A program made the translations under genes and the position numbers. Positions 22,138 through 30,368 of a DNA stretch of 38,237 nucleotides are shown here, one piece after another. The notes beneath the pieces are model-generated. The model was given only the letters and a program-made list of their open reading frames with translations. It made no database searches and was not told where the DNA came from. The DNA is from a virus, in the IMG/VR virus record IMGVR_UViG_3300044568_000480, positions 1 to 38,237 of that record. One strand, 5' to 3'. Each line of letters opens with the position of its first letter. Positions within the stretch are counted from its first letter, which is position 1.

Positions 22138-22982
22138 TGTCTAGCAAGGTATTGGTTGTAGTATACGATCAAGACATACCACAATTTGAATTAATGACCT
22201 ATTGCTTAAATAAAAATTGGCAGGGGATCAAACACATCACAATAGTATATCAAGGCAATATACTGCCCATTGTAACCTCTATTAATCAGCAGAATTTTAC
22301 GCAGGATTGGAAGATAGATCTAATTCCATGTCTGCCTTATGGGCAGTTTAGTGGTAACGATCTACAGCAACTAGATAAAATTTTTCAGAGTATTGACGAG
22401 TCTGTTCAGGATGTAATAGTATTTGATTGTAAAGATTTCCTATTAAAACCAATCGATGAAAGTTATTTTAAAAATAACGGTCAGTATCGAATTACTAAAA
22501 TATCAGATCAATTTGATGAGTTTTATCTCGATGTACATACAGCAATGGGCACCACTAACTCTAAAATTAATGCAGTTTTAAATATAACACCGTGGATATG
22601 GAACGTAGAACAATTAAAGAAATATTGGGAGTATGTTGTTGGCAAATATCCCAATGATTTATCTGCATGGACTGAATTTTATCCACGTAGTGAAATAGCC
22701 AGTTATTATTACTACACACAGGAGATAGATCAAACGCCTGTGATAAAATTTGATGACAATATGTTTATGCCCACTGGAGGTATATGGGATCATGATACAC
22801 TAGCTGATATTTTGCAAGTTGTTGAAAATTTTGATCAATACGAATCTGCTGTATGGAAACATCATAGAAGAATAACTGATATAGATAAGACTGCTATAAC
22901 TGCTATGCAATTACAAAAATACAGTATTCCAATGGAAATAATTAACAAATGGGTGGAAAATAAACATAATCTACGTAGTTAA
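22137..22982 (+). CDS. Possible GT-A-like (DUF6492-type) glycosyltransferase
   Basis: A 281-residue protein. The N-terminal 120 residues alternate strands and helices like a nucleotide-diphospho-sugar transferase (KVLVVVYDQDIPQF at the start; DVIVFDCKDFLL near 92 at the usual place of the DxD-type motif). The middle is rich in tyrosine and tryptophan. Codon use is A/T rich compared with its neighbours, as in the other putative glycan genes here. Identification is tentative. Confidence 0.4.
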   Translation: MSSKVLVVVYDQDIPQFELMTYCLNKNWQGIKHITIVYQGNILPIVTSINQQNFTQDWKIDLIPCLPYGQFSGNDLQQLDKIFQSIDESVQDVIVFDCKDFLLKPIDESYFKNNGQYRITKISDQFDEFYLDVHTAMGTTNSKINAVLNITPWIWNVEQLKKYWEYVVGKYPNDLSAWTEFYPRSEIASYYYYTQEIDQTPVIKFDDNMFMPTGGIWDHDTLADILQVVENFDQYESAVWKHHRRITDIDKTAITAMQLQKYSIPMEIINKWVENKHNLRS

Positions 22983-22986
22983 TTGG

Positions 22987-22994
22987 CATAAATA
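22987..22994 (+). promoter_or_regulatory. Possible T4-like late promoter
   Basis: CATAAATA, one base from the T4 late consensus TATAAATA, lies 20 bases before the ATG at 23015, with GGAGAA between. No sigma-70 pair is visible in this gap. Confidence 0.35.
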
Positions 22995-23014
22995 TACTTG
23001 GAGAACGATATATT

Positions 23015-23302
23015 ATGTCAAGACCTAAACCAACGGTTCTATTAGAACACGTTAATAAAACAAATTATAAGAGTGATCAGATTCTTAACTCTGAAGGCAT
23101 CTGGGCGGTGTTTTACGACCATCAACCCATCAACCTTAAAACACAGAACATGCTAGTAGCCTATCCAGGACCTAAATATAAAAAAGTATCATTTAGTAAT
23201 CCAGGGCATGCTATTAATCTTGCCAAGAAACTCAATGTCTTATTTAAAAGCGATAAGTTCAGCGTAGTCTTACTCAAAGCTGGCGATCAGATCTATCCTT
23301 AA
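23015..23302 (+). CDS. Conserved phage protein of unknown function
   Basis: A 95-residue protein with a short alpha/beta pattern: RPKPTVLLEHVN, GIWAVFYDHQPINL, GPKYKKVSFSNPGHAINLAKKLN. I recall this pattern from marine T4-like phages, without an assigned role. A late-type promoter element precedes it. Confidence 0.6.
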   Translation: MSRPKPTVLLEHVNKTNYKSDQILNSEGIWAVFYDHQPINLKTQNMLVAYPGPKYKKVSFSNPGHAINLAKKLNVLFKSDKFSVVLLKAGDQIYP

Positions 23303-23304
23303 TC

Positions 23305-23709
23305 ATGGTACGCAGTCCAGACAGTCCACAAACCGTTTGGCAGGCAAAGTTCCAAGAATATCCCCTAGTACCGTTTGATACTCATAAATTTAAACGTTCC
23401 TTACGATACTACGATTTAACCAGCATACAGTTTTGGTGGCATAATCCTGTGAATCCAAATAGTCTTAGATTAACAGCAGGTGCTTGGACTATTCTTAAAA
23501 CTTGCAAAGTTATACCGCATTGGAAATTCAAACTGCCCAAAGGGCTCTTGCCGCGTACCTACTTACAATTAGAAAAACATTTTTCTAGTCCATACTATAT
23601 CCCTAGTGTTGATCATATTATAGTCTTCAATGACCGTGATAGTATGATGCTGGCCCTGCACGGCAGTGACCTACAACAATACTTAGATAATCACGATAGC
23701 CACGCATAA
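23305..23709 (+). CDS. Hypothetical phage protein
   Basis: A 134-residue protein, rich in aromatic residues (SIQFWWHNPVN, PHWKFKLPKG) and basic in the middle. No motif recognised. It starts two bases after the previous stop and ends just before a promoter. Confidence 0.55.
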   Translation: MVRSPDSPQTVWQAKFQEYPLVPFDTHKFKRSLRYYDLTSIQFWWHNPVNPNSLRLTAGAWTILKTCKVIPHWKFKLPKGLLPRTYLQLEKHFSSPYYIPSVDHIIVFNDRDSMMLALHGSDLQQYLDNHDSHA

Positions 23710-23714
23710 ACCAC

Positions 23715-23743
23715 TTGACTTTTGGTTAGATTGAGTGTATAAT
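23715..23743 (+). promoter_or_regulatory. Sigma-70-type promoter
   Basis: TTGACT (23715-23720) and TATAAT (23738-23743), 17 bases apart. The leader contains CAGGAG before the ATG at 23778. Confidence 0.8.
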
Positions 23744-23777
23744 GCTACACATACACTAACAACACAGGAGCAATAAT

Positions 23778-24047
23778 ATGTCAGTAACTACACTACTTAA
23801 AGAAATCGCAAAAATTACTTCATCTGAAGAACTTAGAGTTCTTAACGACGCACTTAAGGCGCAACACAATTTGCTTAGTCGTCGTACCGCAGTTAGTTTT
23901 AACATAGGTGACACTGTGAGTTTTACAGGACGTGGTAGACGTACTGTTACAGGCACTGTTAAAAGTGTCATGGTTAAGAATGTCAAAGTTGATTGTGGTG
24001 TAAATGGTATTTGGAACGTAGGTGCAGGTTTATTGTCTAAGGTATAA
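23778..24047 (+). CDS. Small protein with SH3/KOW-like barrel
   Basis: An 89-residue protein. The first 38 residues are a helix hairpin (LLKEIAKITSSEELRVLNDALK). The rest is a likely small beta barrel of the KOW/SH3 kind (FNIGDTVSFTGRGRR, then VTGTVKSVMVKNVKVDC), often used to bind nucleic acid or polymerase. It has its own promoter and strong ribosome site, suggesting high early expression. Function unknown. Confidence 0.6.
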   Translation: MSVTTLLKEIAKITSSEELRVLNDALKAQHNLLSRRTAVSFNIGDTVSFTGRGRRTVTGTVKSVMVKNVKVDCGVNGIWNVGAGLLSKV

Positions 24048-24052
24048 ACTGC

Positions 24053-24081
24053 TTGACAAACGGGCAGTTTGATAGTATAAT
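24053..24081 (+). promoter_or_regulatory. Consensus sigma-70 promoter for the MoxR gene
   Basis: TTGACA (24053-24058) and TATAAT (24076-24081), both perfect, 17 bases apart. A leader of about 45 bases contains TAAATA (24112-24117) and AGGGGC before the ATG at 24131. Confidence 0.85.
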
Positions 24082-24130
24082 AGTTTTTTAGTAAGTAAGT
24101 TAATTGTTAATTAAATATTAGGGGCAAAAA

Positions 24131-25216
24131 ATGGCAACAGAAAATCGCACAGTAACCTCAGAAGAAGCACGTGTAGCATTACTACAATGCTTTAACAAAA
24201 AACGCCCAGTGTTCCTTTGGGGTCCTCCAGGTATTGGTAAGAGTGAATTAGTTGAAAGCATCACTGAAGAGATGGGTGGTGCGATGATCGACTTGCGACT
24301 TGGACAGATGGATCCAACGGATATTCGCGGTATTCCTTTTTACAATAAAGAATTGGGTTTGATGGATTGGGCTCCTCCAATTGACTTGCCAAGTGAAGAA
24401 ATGGCTGCTAAACATCCTGTGGTAGTATTGTTCTTTGATGAGATGAACAGTGCAGCTCCTAGTGTACAGGCGGCGGCTTATCAGTTAATTTTGAACAGAC
24501 GTGTAGGTAAGTATAAACTTCCTGATAACGTTGTTATGGTAGCGGCAGGTAACAGAGAAGGCGACAAAGGTATTACATTTAAAATGCCAAGTCCACTTTC
24601 AAATCGTTTTGTGCATTTGGAAATGCGTCCAGACTTTGAAGCTTGGCAAAAATGGGCTGTGCTTAACGACATCCATAAGGACGTTGTAGGTTATGTATCG
24701 TTTGCTAAACAAGACTTGTTTGACTTTGATCCTAAGAGCTCAAGTCGTGCGTTTGCAACACCTCGTTCATGGACGTTTGTTAGTGAATTGCTAGAAGGTA
24801 GCTTGCCTACTAATATTGAAACTGATTTAGTAGCAGGTACAGTAGGTGAAGGTACAGCGGTTAAGTTTATGGCGCATCGTAAGGTAGCAGGACAAATGCC
24901 TAACCCACGTGATGTGTTAGAAGGTAAAGTAACAGAGTTAAAAATTAAAGAAATCTCAGCTATGTATAGTTTGACTATCTCTATGTGTTATGAGTTGAAA
25001 GACTTAAAAGACAAAGAAGCAGACAAAGATAAATGGCACGGTTATGCAGATAACTTCTTTAAGTTTATGATGGAAAACTTTACTACAGAATTGACTGTTA
25101 TGGGCGCACGTGTAGCGTTAACTGTTTACAACTTGCCGTTTGTTCCTAACAAACTTAAAACGTTTGATGAGTTCCATAAACGCTTTGGCAAATACATTGT
25201 ACAGGCTGTAGCTTAG
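24131..25216 (+). CDS. MoxR-family AAA+ ATPase
   Basis: A 361-residue AAA+ protein. Walker A is GPPGIGKSE (31-39), Walker B is VVVLFFDEMNSA (about 96-107), a sensor-1 asparagine lies in VMVAAGNREGD (about 136-146), and the MoxR-type LSNRFVHLEM follows at about 155. MoxR ATPases act as chaperones with a VWA-domain partner, which is encoded two genes downstream (25616). It has its own consensus promoter and a strong terminator just after, so its level can be set separately from the partner. The target in the host or virion is unknown. Confidence 0.9.
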   Translation: MATENRTVTSEEARVALLQCFNKKRPVFLWGPPGIGKSELVESITEEMGGAMIDLRLGQMDPTDIRGIPFYNKELGLMDWAPPIDLPSEEMAAKHPVVVLFFDEMNSAAPSVQAAAYQLILNRRVGKYKLPDNVVMVAAGNREGDKGITFKMPSPLSNRFVHLEMRPDFEAWQKWAVLNDIHKDVVGYVSFAKQDLFDFDPKSSSRAFATPRSWTFVSELLEGSLPTNIETDLVAGTVGEGTAVKFMAHRKVAGQMPNPRDVLEGKVTELKIKEISAMYSLTISMCYELKDLKDKEADKDKWHGYADNFFKFMMENFTTELTVMGARVALTVYNLPFVPNKLKTFDEFHKRFGKYIVQAVA

Positions 25217-25222
25217 TAGAGG

Positions 25223-25245
25223 AAAAGCCCCGCAAGGGGCTTTTT
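25223..25245 (+). terminator. Intrinsic terminator after the MoxR gene
   Basis: A 9-bp stem (25223-25231 with 25236-25244) rich in G/C, GCAA loop, followed by a T. With AAAA before and TTTTT after it is a strong rho-independent terminator and may work in both directions. Confidence 0.9.
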
Positions 25246-25250
25246 ACATT

Positions 25251-25562
25251 ATGAGCAATTTCAAAATAACCAAGATGGACCGTAGGCACACAGGTCACGA
25301 ACTGTTTAATCATTATATAAATTACAATGTGTATGTTCGTAGAAACTATAATCCTGTCTCTGAAAATGAGGTAAATTTCCTCAAGGCACGTATTTGGTTT
25401 TGGGAGAAGTTTGGTCCAAGTGGTGAACTTGGTAAGTGTCATAGAATAAACAGTATTACCCAGCAAACTCCAAAGTGGGCTTGGCAAAGTGAACACAATC
25501 TATTAAGAATCTATGTAACAGAAGAGGCATTGGCGTTCTTTACGTTGGCACATAGTACTTGA
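25251..25562 (+). CDS. Hypothetical phage protein
   Basis: A 103-residue protein lying between the MoxR terminator and the VWA promoter. It starts 6 bases after the terminator tail with no clear ribosome site or promoter. It is rich in tyrosine, tryptophan and basic residues and has a plausible fold (FLKARIWFWEKFG, TEEALAFFTLAH). No family recognised. Expression would depend on read-through of the terminator. Confidence 0.5.
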   Translation: MSNFKITKMDRRHTGHELFNHYINYNVYVRRNYNPVSENEVNFLKARIWFWEKFGPSGELGKCHRINSITQQTPKWAWQSEHNLLRIYVTEEALAFFTLAHST

Positions 25563-25587
25563 CAAATCATCAAATTGATAGTATAAT
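25559..25587 (+). promoter_or_regulatory. Consensus sigma-70 promoter for the VWA gene
   Basis: TTGACA (25559-25564) and TATAAT (25582-25587), both perfect, 17 bases apart. The -35 begins in the stop codon of the upstream gene. The leader has GAAAGGG before the ATG at 25616. Confidence 0.85.
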
Positions 25588-25615
25588 TATGGCATTAAAT
25601 GAGAAAGGGTAAAAG

Positions 25616-26884
25616 ATGGCAACTAATACTACAGCACAAAAAGACAAAGGCTTTGCAGGGATTAAAACTAATCCTGCAACTGACGCTAACGTGCGTGAAA
25701 AACTTATTACAGCACGTATTGCGCTACTACTTAAGGCGCCATTTTTTGGTAACCTAGCAACACGACTAAAATTAGAAAACGCAGACGAGTGGTGTCCCAC
25801 TGCCGCAACTGACGGGCGTAAGTTTTACTATAACAGTGAATTTATTAACAAAATGCCTAGTAAGCAAGTAGAGTTTTTGATGGGACATGAAGTGTTGCAC
25901 TGTGTTTACGATCACATGGGTAGACGTGGAGAACGTGATCCTCGTGTGTGGAATATTGCAGATGACTATTGCGTAAACCAAGACTTACTTGACCAACGTA
26001 TTGGTGAGAAGATTCCTGTAGGTTTGTTTGACACAAAATACAGAGGTTGGTCAGCTGAAGAAGTCTACGACGACTTGATGAAAAATGCTAAGAAAATTAG
26101 CATTGATGATTTAGAAAAAATGTTGTTAGATGAGCACTTAGATGGCGAAGGCGATGCTGACGGTGAAGGTGATGCTGACGGTGAAGGTAAGGGCAAAGGG
26201 CGTCCTAAACTAACTGAAGAAGAAAAGAAACAGATCCGTGACGAGATTAAAGAAGCTGTTATGGCTGCGGCACAGACTGTAGGTGCAGGTAACTTGCCAA
26301 TGGGTGTTAAACGTTTAATTAAAGACTTATCAGCACCGCAGTTAGATTGGCGCAGTCTGCTACAACAACAAATCCAAAGTACTATGCGCACAGACTACAC
26401 TTGGGCACGTGCGTCACGTAAAGGTTGGGACATGGATGCTGTTATGCCAGGTAGCGACTTTGACAAAGAAATTGACATCTGCGTAACAGTTGACGCATCA
26501 GGTAGTATGTCAGACAGTATGTTACGTGATATCCTAAGTGAAGTTAAAGGCATTATGGAAAGTTATACAAGTTTCCGCTTACACTTATGGAGTTTTGACA
26601 CAGCAGTATATAACGCCACTGTGTTTACTCCAGAAAACTTAGATGAGATCTTAGATTGGGAAGTTGGTGGCGGTGGCGGAACTAGCTTTGAATGTAACTG
26701 GGAATATATGCGTGACAACGATATTGTTCCTAAGAAGTTTGTTATGTTTACAGATGGTTACCCAGGTGGTGGCTGGGGCGAAGAAGACTACTGCGATACA
26801 CTGTTTATTATTCACGGTAGTACTACAATTGAAGCACCGTTTGGTATTACTGCCTACTACGAACTTAGCAAGGAGCATGCATAA
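25616..26884 (+). CDS. VWA-domain protein with metallopeptidase-like N-terminus
   Basis: A 422-residue protein. The N-terminal domain has a zinc-protease motif GHEVLHCVYDH (HExxH, near residue 90) and WNIADDYCVNQ, as in the DUF2201/VWA-like metallopeptidase group. An acidic repeat linker (GDADGE units, about 178-190) follows. The C-terminal VWA domain has a MIDAS motif DASGSMSDS near 293 and a later threonine and FTDGYPGG. It is the expected partner of the MoxR ATPase encoded upstream. MoxR and VWA proteins together remodel or load metal into client proteins. It overlaps the next gene by one base. Confidence 0.85.
   Translation: MATNTTAQKDKGFAGIKTNPATDANVREKLITARIALLLKAPFFGNLATRLKLENADEWCPTAATDGRKFYYNSEFINKMPSKQVEFLMGHEVLHCVYDHMGRRGERDPRVWNIADDYCVNQDLLDQRIGEKIPVGLFDTKYRGWSAEEVYDDLMKNAKKISIDDLEKMLLDEHLDGEGDADGEGDADGEGKGKGRPKLTEEEKKQIRDEIKEAVMAAAQTVGAGNLPMGVKRLIKDLSAPQLDWRSLLQQQIQSTMRTDYTWARASRKGWDMDAVMPGSDFDKEIDICVTVDASGSMSDSMLRDILSEVKGIMESYTSFRLHLWSFDTAVYNATVFTPENLDEILDWEVGGGGGTSFECNWEYMRDNDIVPKKFVMFTDGYPGGGWGEEDYCDTLFIIHGSTTIEAPFGITAYYELSKEHA
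26144..26188 (+). repeat. 18-bp tandem repeat encoding the acidic linker
   Basis: Two copies of an 18-base unit (26144-26161 and 26162-26179) with two base differences, and a half copy (26180-26188). They code for the GEGDAD repeat between the metallopeptidase-like and VWA domains. Copy number may vary between related phages. Confidence 0.8.
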
Positions 26885-27042
26885 TGGCAACAAATCCTCA
26901 GGCAGATACTCTGCAATTTAGGGTAGCTTGTATTTTGCTAGCGCAGGCAGAACAAGAGCTACGCAATGCCGATAACCCTTTGGCTAAAGAAATTAATCAA
27001 TTCTTACAAAGTGTACTAAAGGAGATGGAATCAAATGAGTGA
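26884..27042 (+). CDS. 52-residue helical protein
   Basis: A short frame starting at the TAATG overlap with the VWA gene and ending 8 bases inside the next gene. It is one amphipathic helix pair (QFRVACILLAQAEQELRN and then INQFLQSVLKEME). Tight overlaps on both sides support a real gene. No family recognised; it could be a small partner of the VWA protein. Confidence 0.5.
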   Translation: MATNPQADTLQFRVACILLAQAEQELRNADNPLAKEINQFLQSVLKEMESNE

Positions 27043-27274
27043 ACACGATAACGATGGTGAAAAGAAACCAATGAAGGTTGTTTTTGCACAAGGTTGCTTT
27101 GATGACTTTGATGGTAGTCAAGAGGAACTTGACAAACTTATTGCCCATATTACAGAAATGGCCAAGAGTGGTGAGCTATTAGATAATAGTGTGCCTGTTG
27201 ATGAATTTCCTGAAATCGACGACGAAGTACTAGAACTGCTACCTATGTTAACTAGTGGCAATACGAGGCACTAA
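27035..27274 (+). CDS. Conserved acidic phage protein
   Basis: A 79-residue acidic protein with the pattern VVFAQGCFDDFDGSQEELD, which I recall from marine T4-like phages. It starts with GGAG upstream (AAAGGAGATGG). Function unknown; strongly acidic small phage proteins sometimes mimic DNA or bind host proteins. Confidence 0.6.
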   Translation: MSEHDNDGEKKPMKVVFAQGCFDDFDGSQEELDKLIAHITEMAKSGELLDNSVPVDEFPEIDDEVLELLPMLTSGNTRH

Positions 27275-27275
27275 T

Positions 27276-27482
27276 ATGAAACTATTTGGACGGTCCGGAG
27301 GGTATTGGTTATTTTGGATAAGTGTGCTGTATCTATCAGCATGCATTGGTAATTGGTATGCAGTTCCTTGCGTTAGATATGAATATATTCAAATGGCATA
27401 CGTCATTACATTAAGTTTACCTTTATGGATTAAATCGTTAGCAGATTGGCTTAATATGAAAACAATCTGGGATATAATATGA
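27276..27482 (+). CDS. Small membrane protein
   Basis: A 68-residue protein with two hydrophobic helices (about residues 9-27 and 39-57) from the ATG at 27276, with GAGG upstream. Overlaps the following gene by four bases (ATGA type). No family recognised. Confidence 0.55.
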   Translation: MKLFGRSGGYWLFWISVLYLSACIGNWYAVPCVRYEYIQMAYVITLSLPLWIKSLADWLNMKTIWDII

Positions 27483-27946
27483 GCGCAAGTAGAGAAAAGG
27501 ATCAAAAAGACTTCGATCTTGAACAAATTGTGCGTGTAATTGACTCTGCACTAGAGTCAGACGATCAGCGCATTAAAGACGCCTTACGTGCGCTTATGAC
27601 TATAACTGTGTTATGTACAGCAGAGCATCCTGATCAAGCGATTAAGGGCCCGCTAGCACGTTTACTAGAGGATCATAACGACCTAAATCGTCGTTTATGT
27701 ATGGTAGAAGATGACATACGTAAGATTCAATGGAATCAACAAAAGAGCCAAGTTGAGCCATTTACTCCACCATACCAACCACCTACTAGCCCATATGATC
27801 CACGTGTTTATCCTAACGATCCAACCAATCCAACGCCTATGTGGGCATGGGATCCAAGTTGGAGTGCAGGTGATGATCCCAATTATCAAAGCGCAAGTTC
27901 TGGTATGCTTGCTGAGGACTTTATAAAAGAATTGGAGAAACGATAA
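27479..27946 (+). CDS. Hypothetical protein with proline-rich tail
   Basis: A 155-residue protein. The N-terminal 90 residues are helical (ALRALMTITVLCTAEHPDQ and LARLLEDHNDLNRRL). Residues about 95-130 are rich in proline, tyrosine and tryptophan and are probably extended. It overlaps neighbours by four and one bases. No family recognised. Confidence 0.55.
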   Translation: MSASREKDQKDFDLEQIVRVIDSALESDDQRIKDALRALMTITVLCTAEHPDQAIKGPLARLLEDHNDLNRRLCMVEDDIRKIQWNQQKSQVEPFTPPYQPPTSPYDPRVYPNDPTNPTPMWAWDPSWSAGDDPNYQSASSGMLAEDFIKELEKR

Positions 27947-28368
27947 TGCCATTGGGTTGGGTTGACTTAGAGCGCATGAAACGTGTAGAAGCTAAAGCCA
28001 ACGAGCTTGGGTTTAAATTTACCAGTGGCAATTCTGGGTGGGTTGATGGCGATAGAACAAATCAAATGATTTATGTAAAACCCAAAGACGATTGCTTACC
28101 ACATTATAGTCGCGATGCGCAATTATACTGTGGTACACTTGAATCAATCGAAACTTGGTTAGAAGGTTTACAGTTTGCACGTAACTATGATGAGACGCTA
28201 AAACTTGGCAACGACAAAAAACGTTCAGAACGTGAACAAGTTGAACGTAATCGACAACTGTTGCAAATGGTCAAGACTGGTAAGAAAGTTGAAGGTAAAA
28301 TTGGGGTTGATATAACCCCTTATGAAATTAGCGTAGATGACGTTGATTACGATGAGATACCATTTTAA
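27946..28368 (+). CDS. Hypothetical phage protein with charged helix
   Basis: A 140-residue protein. The N-terminal part is a small alpha/beta unit (GWVDLERMKRVEAKANELGFKF, then GWVDGDRTNQMIYV). A charged helix follows (KKRSEREQVERNRQLLQMVK), then a short acidic tail. The pattern is familiar from T4-like phages but has no assigned function. Confidence 0.55.
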   Translation: MPLGWVDLERMKRVEAKANELGFKFTSGNSGWVDGDRTNQMIYVKPKDDCLPHYSRDAQLYCGTLESIETWLEGLQFARNYDETLKLGNDKKRSEREQVERNRQLLQMVKTGKKVEGKIGVDITPYEISVDDVDYDEIPF

Positions 28369-28397
28369 TTGACTTTTTGGTAAATTGATAGTATAAT
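28369..28397 (+). promoter_or_regulatory. Sigma-70 promoter giving a leaderless mRNA
   Basis: TTGACT (28369-28374) and TATAAT (28392-28397), 17 bases apart. The predicted start of transcription (about 28404) is at the ATG at 28405. Confidence 0.8.
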
Positions 28398-28404
28398 TGC
28401 TATA

Positions 28405-28545
28405 ATGAAACATGCAAAGAAAATTAAAATGAAGTTACGCAGTCACTATGTTCTGTTCAACAAAGATTTACCTTTTAAGGCTAAAGTAGAACGCGACCGT
28501 ACCAAGTACACACGCAAATCTAAACACCGCAAGGACTTAGAATGA
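28405..28545 (+). CDS. 46-residue strongly basic protein
   Basis: A short frame starting at the predicted transcription start, with no ribosome site. About one residue in three is lysine or arginine (RDRTKYTRKSKHRKD near the end), so it probably binds nucleic acid or ribosomes. An in-frame ATG at 28429 is an alternative. It overlaps the next short gene by four bases (ATGA). Confidence 0.5.
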   Translation: MKHAKKIKMKLRSHYVLFNKDLPFKAKVERDRTKYTRKSKHRKDLE

Positions 28546-28664
28546 AATTAACACGCGAAGAAATCTTAGCTATTGCCAAAAAGCATTGTATGGAATATGT
28601 TCACGAGACATTCCTAATGCGCTTTGTTGAAGAAGTCGTCAAAGCAGAACAAACAAAGAAATAA
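28542..28664 (+). CDS. 40-residue helical protein
   Basis: A short frame with ATGA overlap upstream and TAATG overlap downstream. It reads as one or two amphipathic helices (TREEILAIAKKHCMEYV and FVEEVVKAEQ). It was called from the position between two overlapping genes. No family recognised. Confidence 0.5.
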   Translation: MKLTREEILAIAKKHCMEYVHETFLMRFVEEVVKAEQTKK

Positions 28665-29038
28665 TGAAATATGATTTAGAAGCTGAGATAGCGGCCACTC
28701 CTGCGCTAGTTGAGAAAATTAAATCTCGTAATGATTATGCACAGAACTTGTATGCTGCTTTCTGTAATATGCGTTGGCAAAAGACTGAAGTATTTCCTAT
28801 TCTAAGTGATGAGTTATGGAGTGTTAGTTGGCGTAGTGCTGGTGGTATTGTAGCAGACCTGCGTGGTGAAGGTGACTACTTAAGTTGGTACTGTAGCGGT
28901 ATGGGCGGCTTTAACTTTATTAAAGACGACTTTGAAGAGCTTATGACCAGAGGGTATGTTTCAGAAAGTACAGTAACAGAAGAAATATTACACGATTTGA
29001 AACAATTAGGATGGCACCCTGTGCCTTGGGAAGATTAG
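28664..29038 (+). CDS. Conserved phage protein
   Basis: A 124-residue protein with the pattern AQNLYAAFCNMRW, SVSWRSAGGIVADLRGEGDYLSWYCSG and GWHPVPWED. I recall this pattern from many T4-like phages, where it has no known role. Overlaps the upstream short gene by one base. Confidence 0.65.
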   Translation: MKYDLEAEIAATPALVEKIKSRNDYAQNLYAAFCNMRWQKTEVFPILSDELWSVSWRSAGGIVADLRGEGDYLSWYCSGMGGFNFIKDDFEELMTRGYVSESTVTEEILHDLKQLGWHPVPWED

Positions 29039-29046
29039 GAGAACGT

Positions 29047-29397
29047 ATGTCAGTATATCAAAGTTTTAGTTATAGTCCAACAGAGTTAGCAGAGCAAATG
29101 TCTAGTGCTACCCAAGACACACTTGCTTACTTGTGGAAGAACAAGTACATCACTACAGAACAGTATAACGAATTGTCAGGTAAACTGATGGTTATGGCTG
29201 TACCCAACAAGCGAGGATTTGGTCGTAAACTGTTAGAATACTTCTTTGGAGATAATGCAGATGACAACGCCTGGGTGTTTCCTATCGTAGAAGTAGCAAC
29301 ACATTATGCTTCTGCTACACCAGAGAAGCCTAAGAACGTAACTCGACTTAAAGCCAAACCTAAGTTAGAGGTTGTTGACAATGATAAAACTACTTGA
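29047..29397 (+). CDS. Hypothetical phage protein
   Basis: A 116-residue protein from the ATG at 29047, chosen because AGGAGAAC lies just upstream; a longer version would overlap the preceding gene. Helical N-terminus (SPTELAEQMSSATQDTLAYLW) and a basic tail. No family recognised. Confidence 0.55.
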   Translation: MSVYQSFSYSPTELAEQMSSATQDTLAYLWKNKYITTEQYNELSGKLMVMAVPNKRGFGRKLLEYFFGDNADDNAWVFPIVEVATHYASATPEKPKNVTRLKAKPKLEVVDNDKTT

Positions 29398-29414
29398 TTT
29401 ATTACTAGTCGGGC

Positions 29415-30041
29415 ATGAAGATACTAACCAACGGCTGTAGTTTTACAGCCCTTAGCCCTTATCCAACTTGGCCTTACCTATTAGGTACAGACGCTGTTAA
29501 AAACTTAGCCGAGCACGCCGCAGGTAATCAGTGGATATGTCATAGCACTATAGCAGAACTAAGTGAAAACTCGTACGATCTGGTGTTGGTAATGTGGAGT
29601 GGATTAGAACGGTCAGATTGGACCGTAGAAGAGGACGTTTACCTACAATCTACAGGGTTTAAATCAGTCAACAACTTTGGCATACACTACCTACACAACG
29701 AGCAAGATTTGTTTAAGCAATCAAGTGTAGCTGTAGGACAGCGTGAACGTGTGTTTAACAGTTTAATACATATAATCAGCTTACAAAGCTATCTACAGGC
29801 ACATAACATCAAATACAAATTTATGAGTTATATGAACGTTTGGGAAGATGTATACGGGTTAGGACTTGAATACTTGGATTGTCAAATTGACTTTAGTCAA
29901 TGGATATTTACAGATAAAGATCGCAATGGCTTGTTTGAATTAAGTCAAGATAGTAAACTATATATAGCAGATGGATATCATCCAAACGAACAAGCCCACC
30001 AACAGTGGGCAGAACTAATAAGAAAGTCAATTAATGCTTAA
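29415..30041 (+). CDS. SGNH/GDSL-like hydrolase
   Basis: A 208-residue protein with the SGNH pattern: NGCSFT near the start (S9), a WSGLERSDW strand in the middle, and DGYHPNEQAHQQWA near the end (D-x2-H). Such enzymes are esterases or acyl hydrolases, often removing acetyl groups from sugars. It lies downstream of a gene with GGC as a weak ribosome context. The asparagine and glycine of blocks II-III are less clear, so activity is likely but unproven. Confidence 0.65.
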   Translation: MKILTNGCSFTALSPYPTWPYLLGTDAVKNLAEHAAGNQWICHSTIAELSENSYDLVLVMWSGLERSDWTVEEDVYLQSTGFKSVNNFGIHYLHNEQDLFKQSSVAVGQRERVFNSLIHIISLQSYLQAHNIKYKFMSYMNVWEDVYGLGLEYLDCQIDFSQWIFTDKDRNGLFELSQDSKLYIADGYHPNEQAHQQWAELIRKSINA

Positions 30042-30306
30042 ACATGGCGAAGTTAATCCCTTAAATGTACACGGCTTACGCGAGATAAGTTGGTGTCCTC
30101 CACACTTTGAACAGGTAAAGTTTGAATTGTGGGTTACTGAAAAAATGATCAGCAGTTGGATCTACGAAAACCTAGTAGGTCGTTTTTATATAGGTCCCAC
30201 TGATGACAGTGGCAAACGTCAAATTATGATAGGGTTTGAAAATGCCAGCGAAGCTACCTATTTTAGTCTTTACCTTCCTCAGATAAATCCCAACGATTAC
30301 TTCTAA
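30034..30306 (+). CDS. Hypothetical phage protein
   Basis: A 90-residue protein with a strand-rich layout (FEQVKFELWVT, LVGRFYIGPTDD, RQIMIGFENASEATYF). No family recognised. It overlaps the SGNH gene by eight bases. Confidence 0.5.
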   Translation: MLKHGEVNPLNVHGLREISWCPPHFEQVKFELWVTEKMISSWIYENLVGRFYIGPTDDSGKRQIMIGFENASEATYFSLYLPQINPNDYF

Positions 30307-30334
30307 GAAATTTTACCATCGGTCATTTAGTTGT

Positions 30335-30340
30335 TAAATA
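30335..30340 (+). promoter_or_regulatory. Possible late promoter element TAAATA
   Basis: TAAATA in a 62-base gap before the gene at 30369, which has a strong AAGGAG site. No sigma-70 pair is seen. This matches the position of the other TAAATA elements in the window. Confidence 0.3.
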
Positions 30341-30368
30341 AAATTGTCCCCTAAGGAGAATTTATTAA

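Noticed and set aside
26651-26921. Frames on both strands overlapping the VWA gene end
   Set aside because: They are shadows of the VWA coding sequence, which has MIDAS and HExxH motifs in the other frame.
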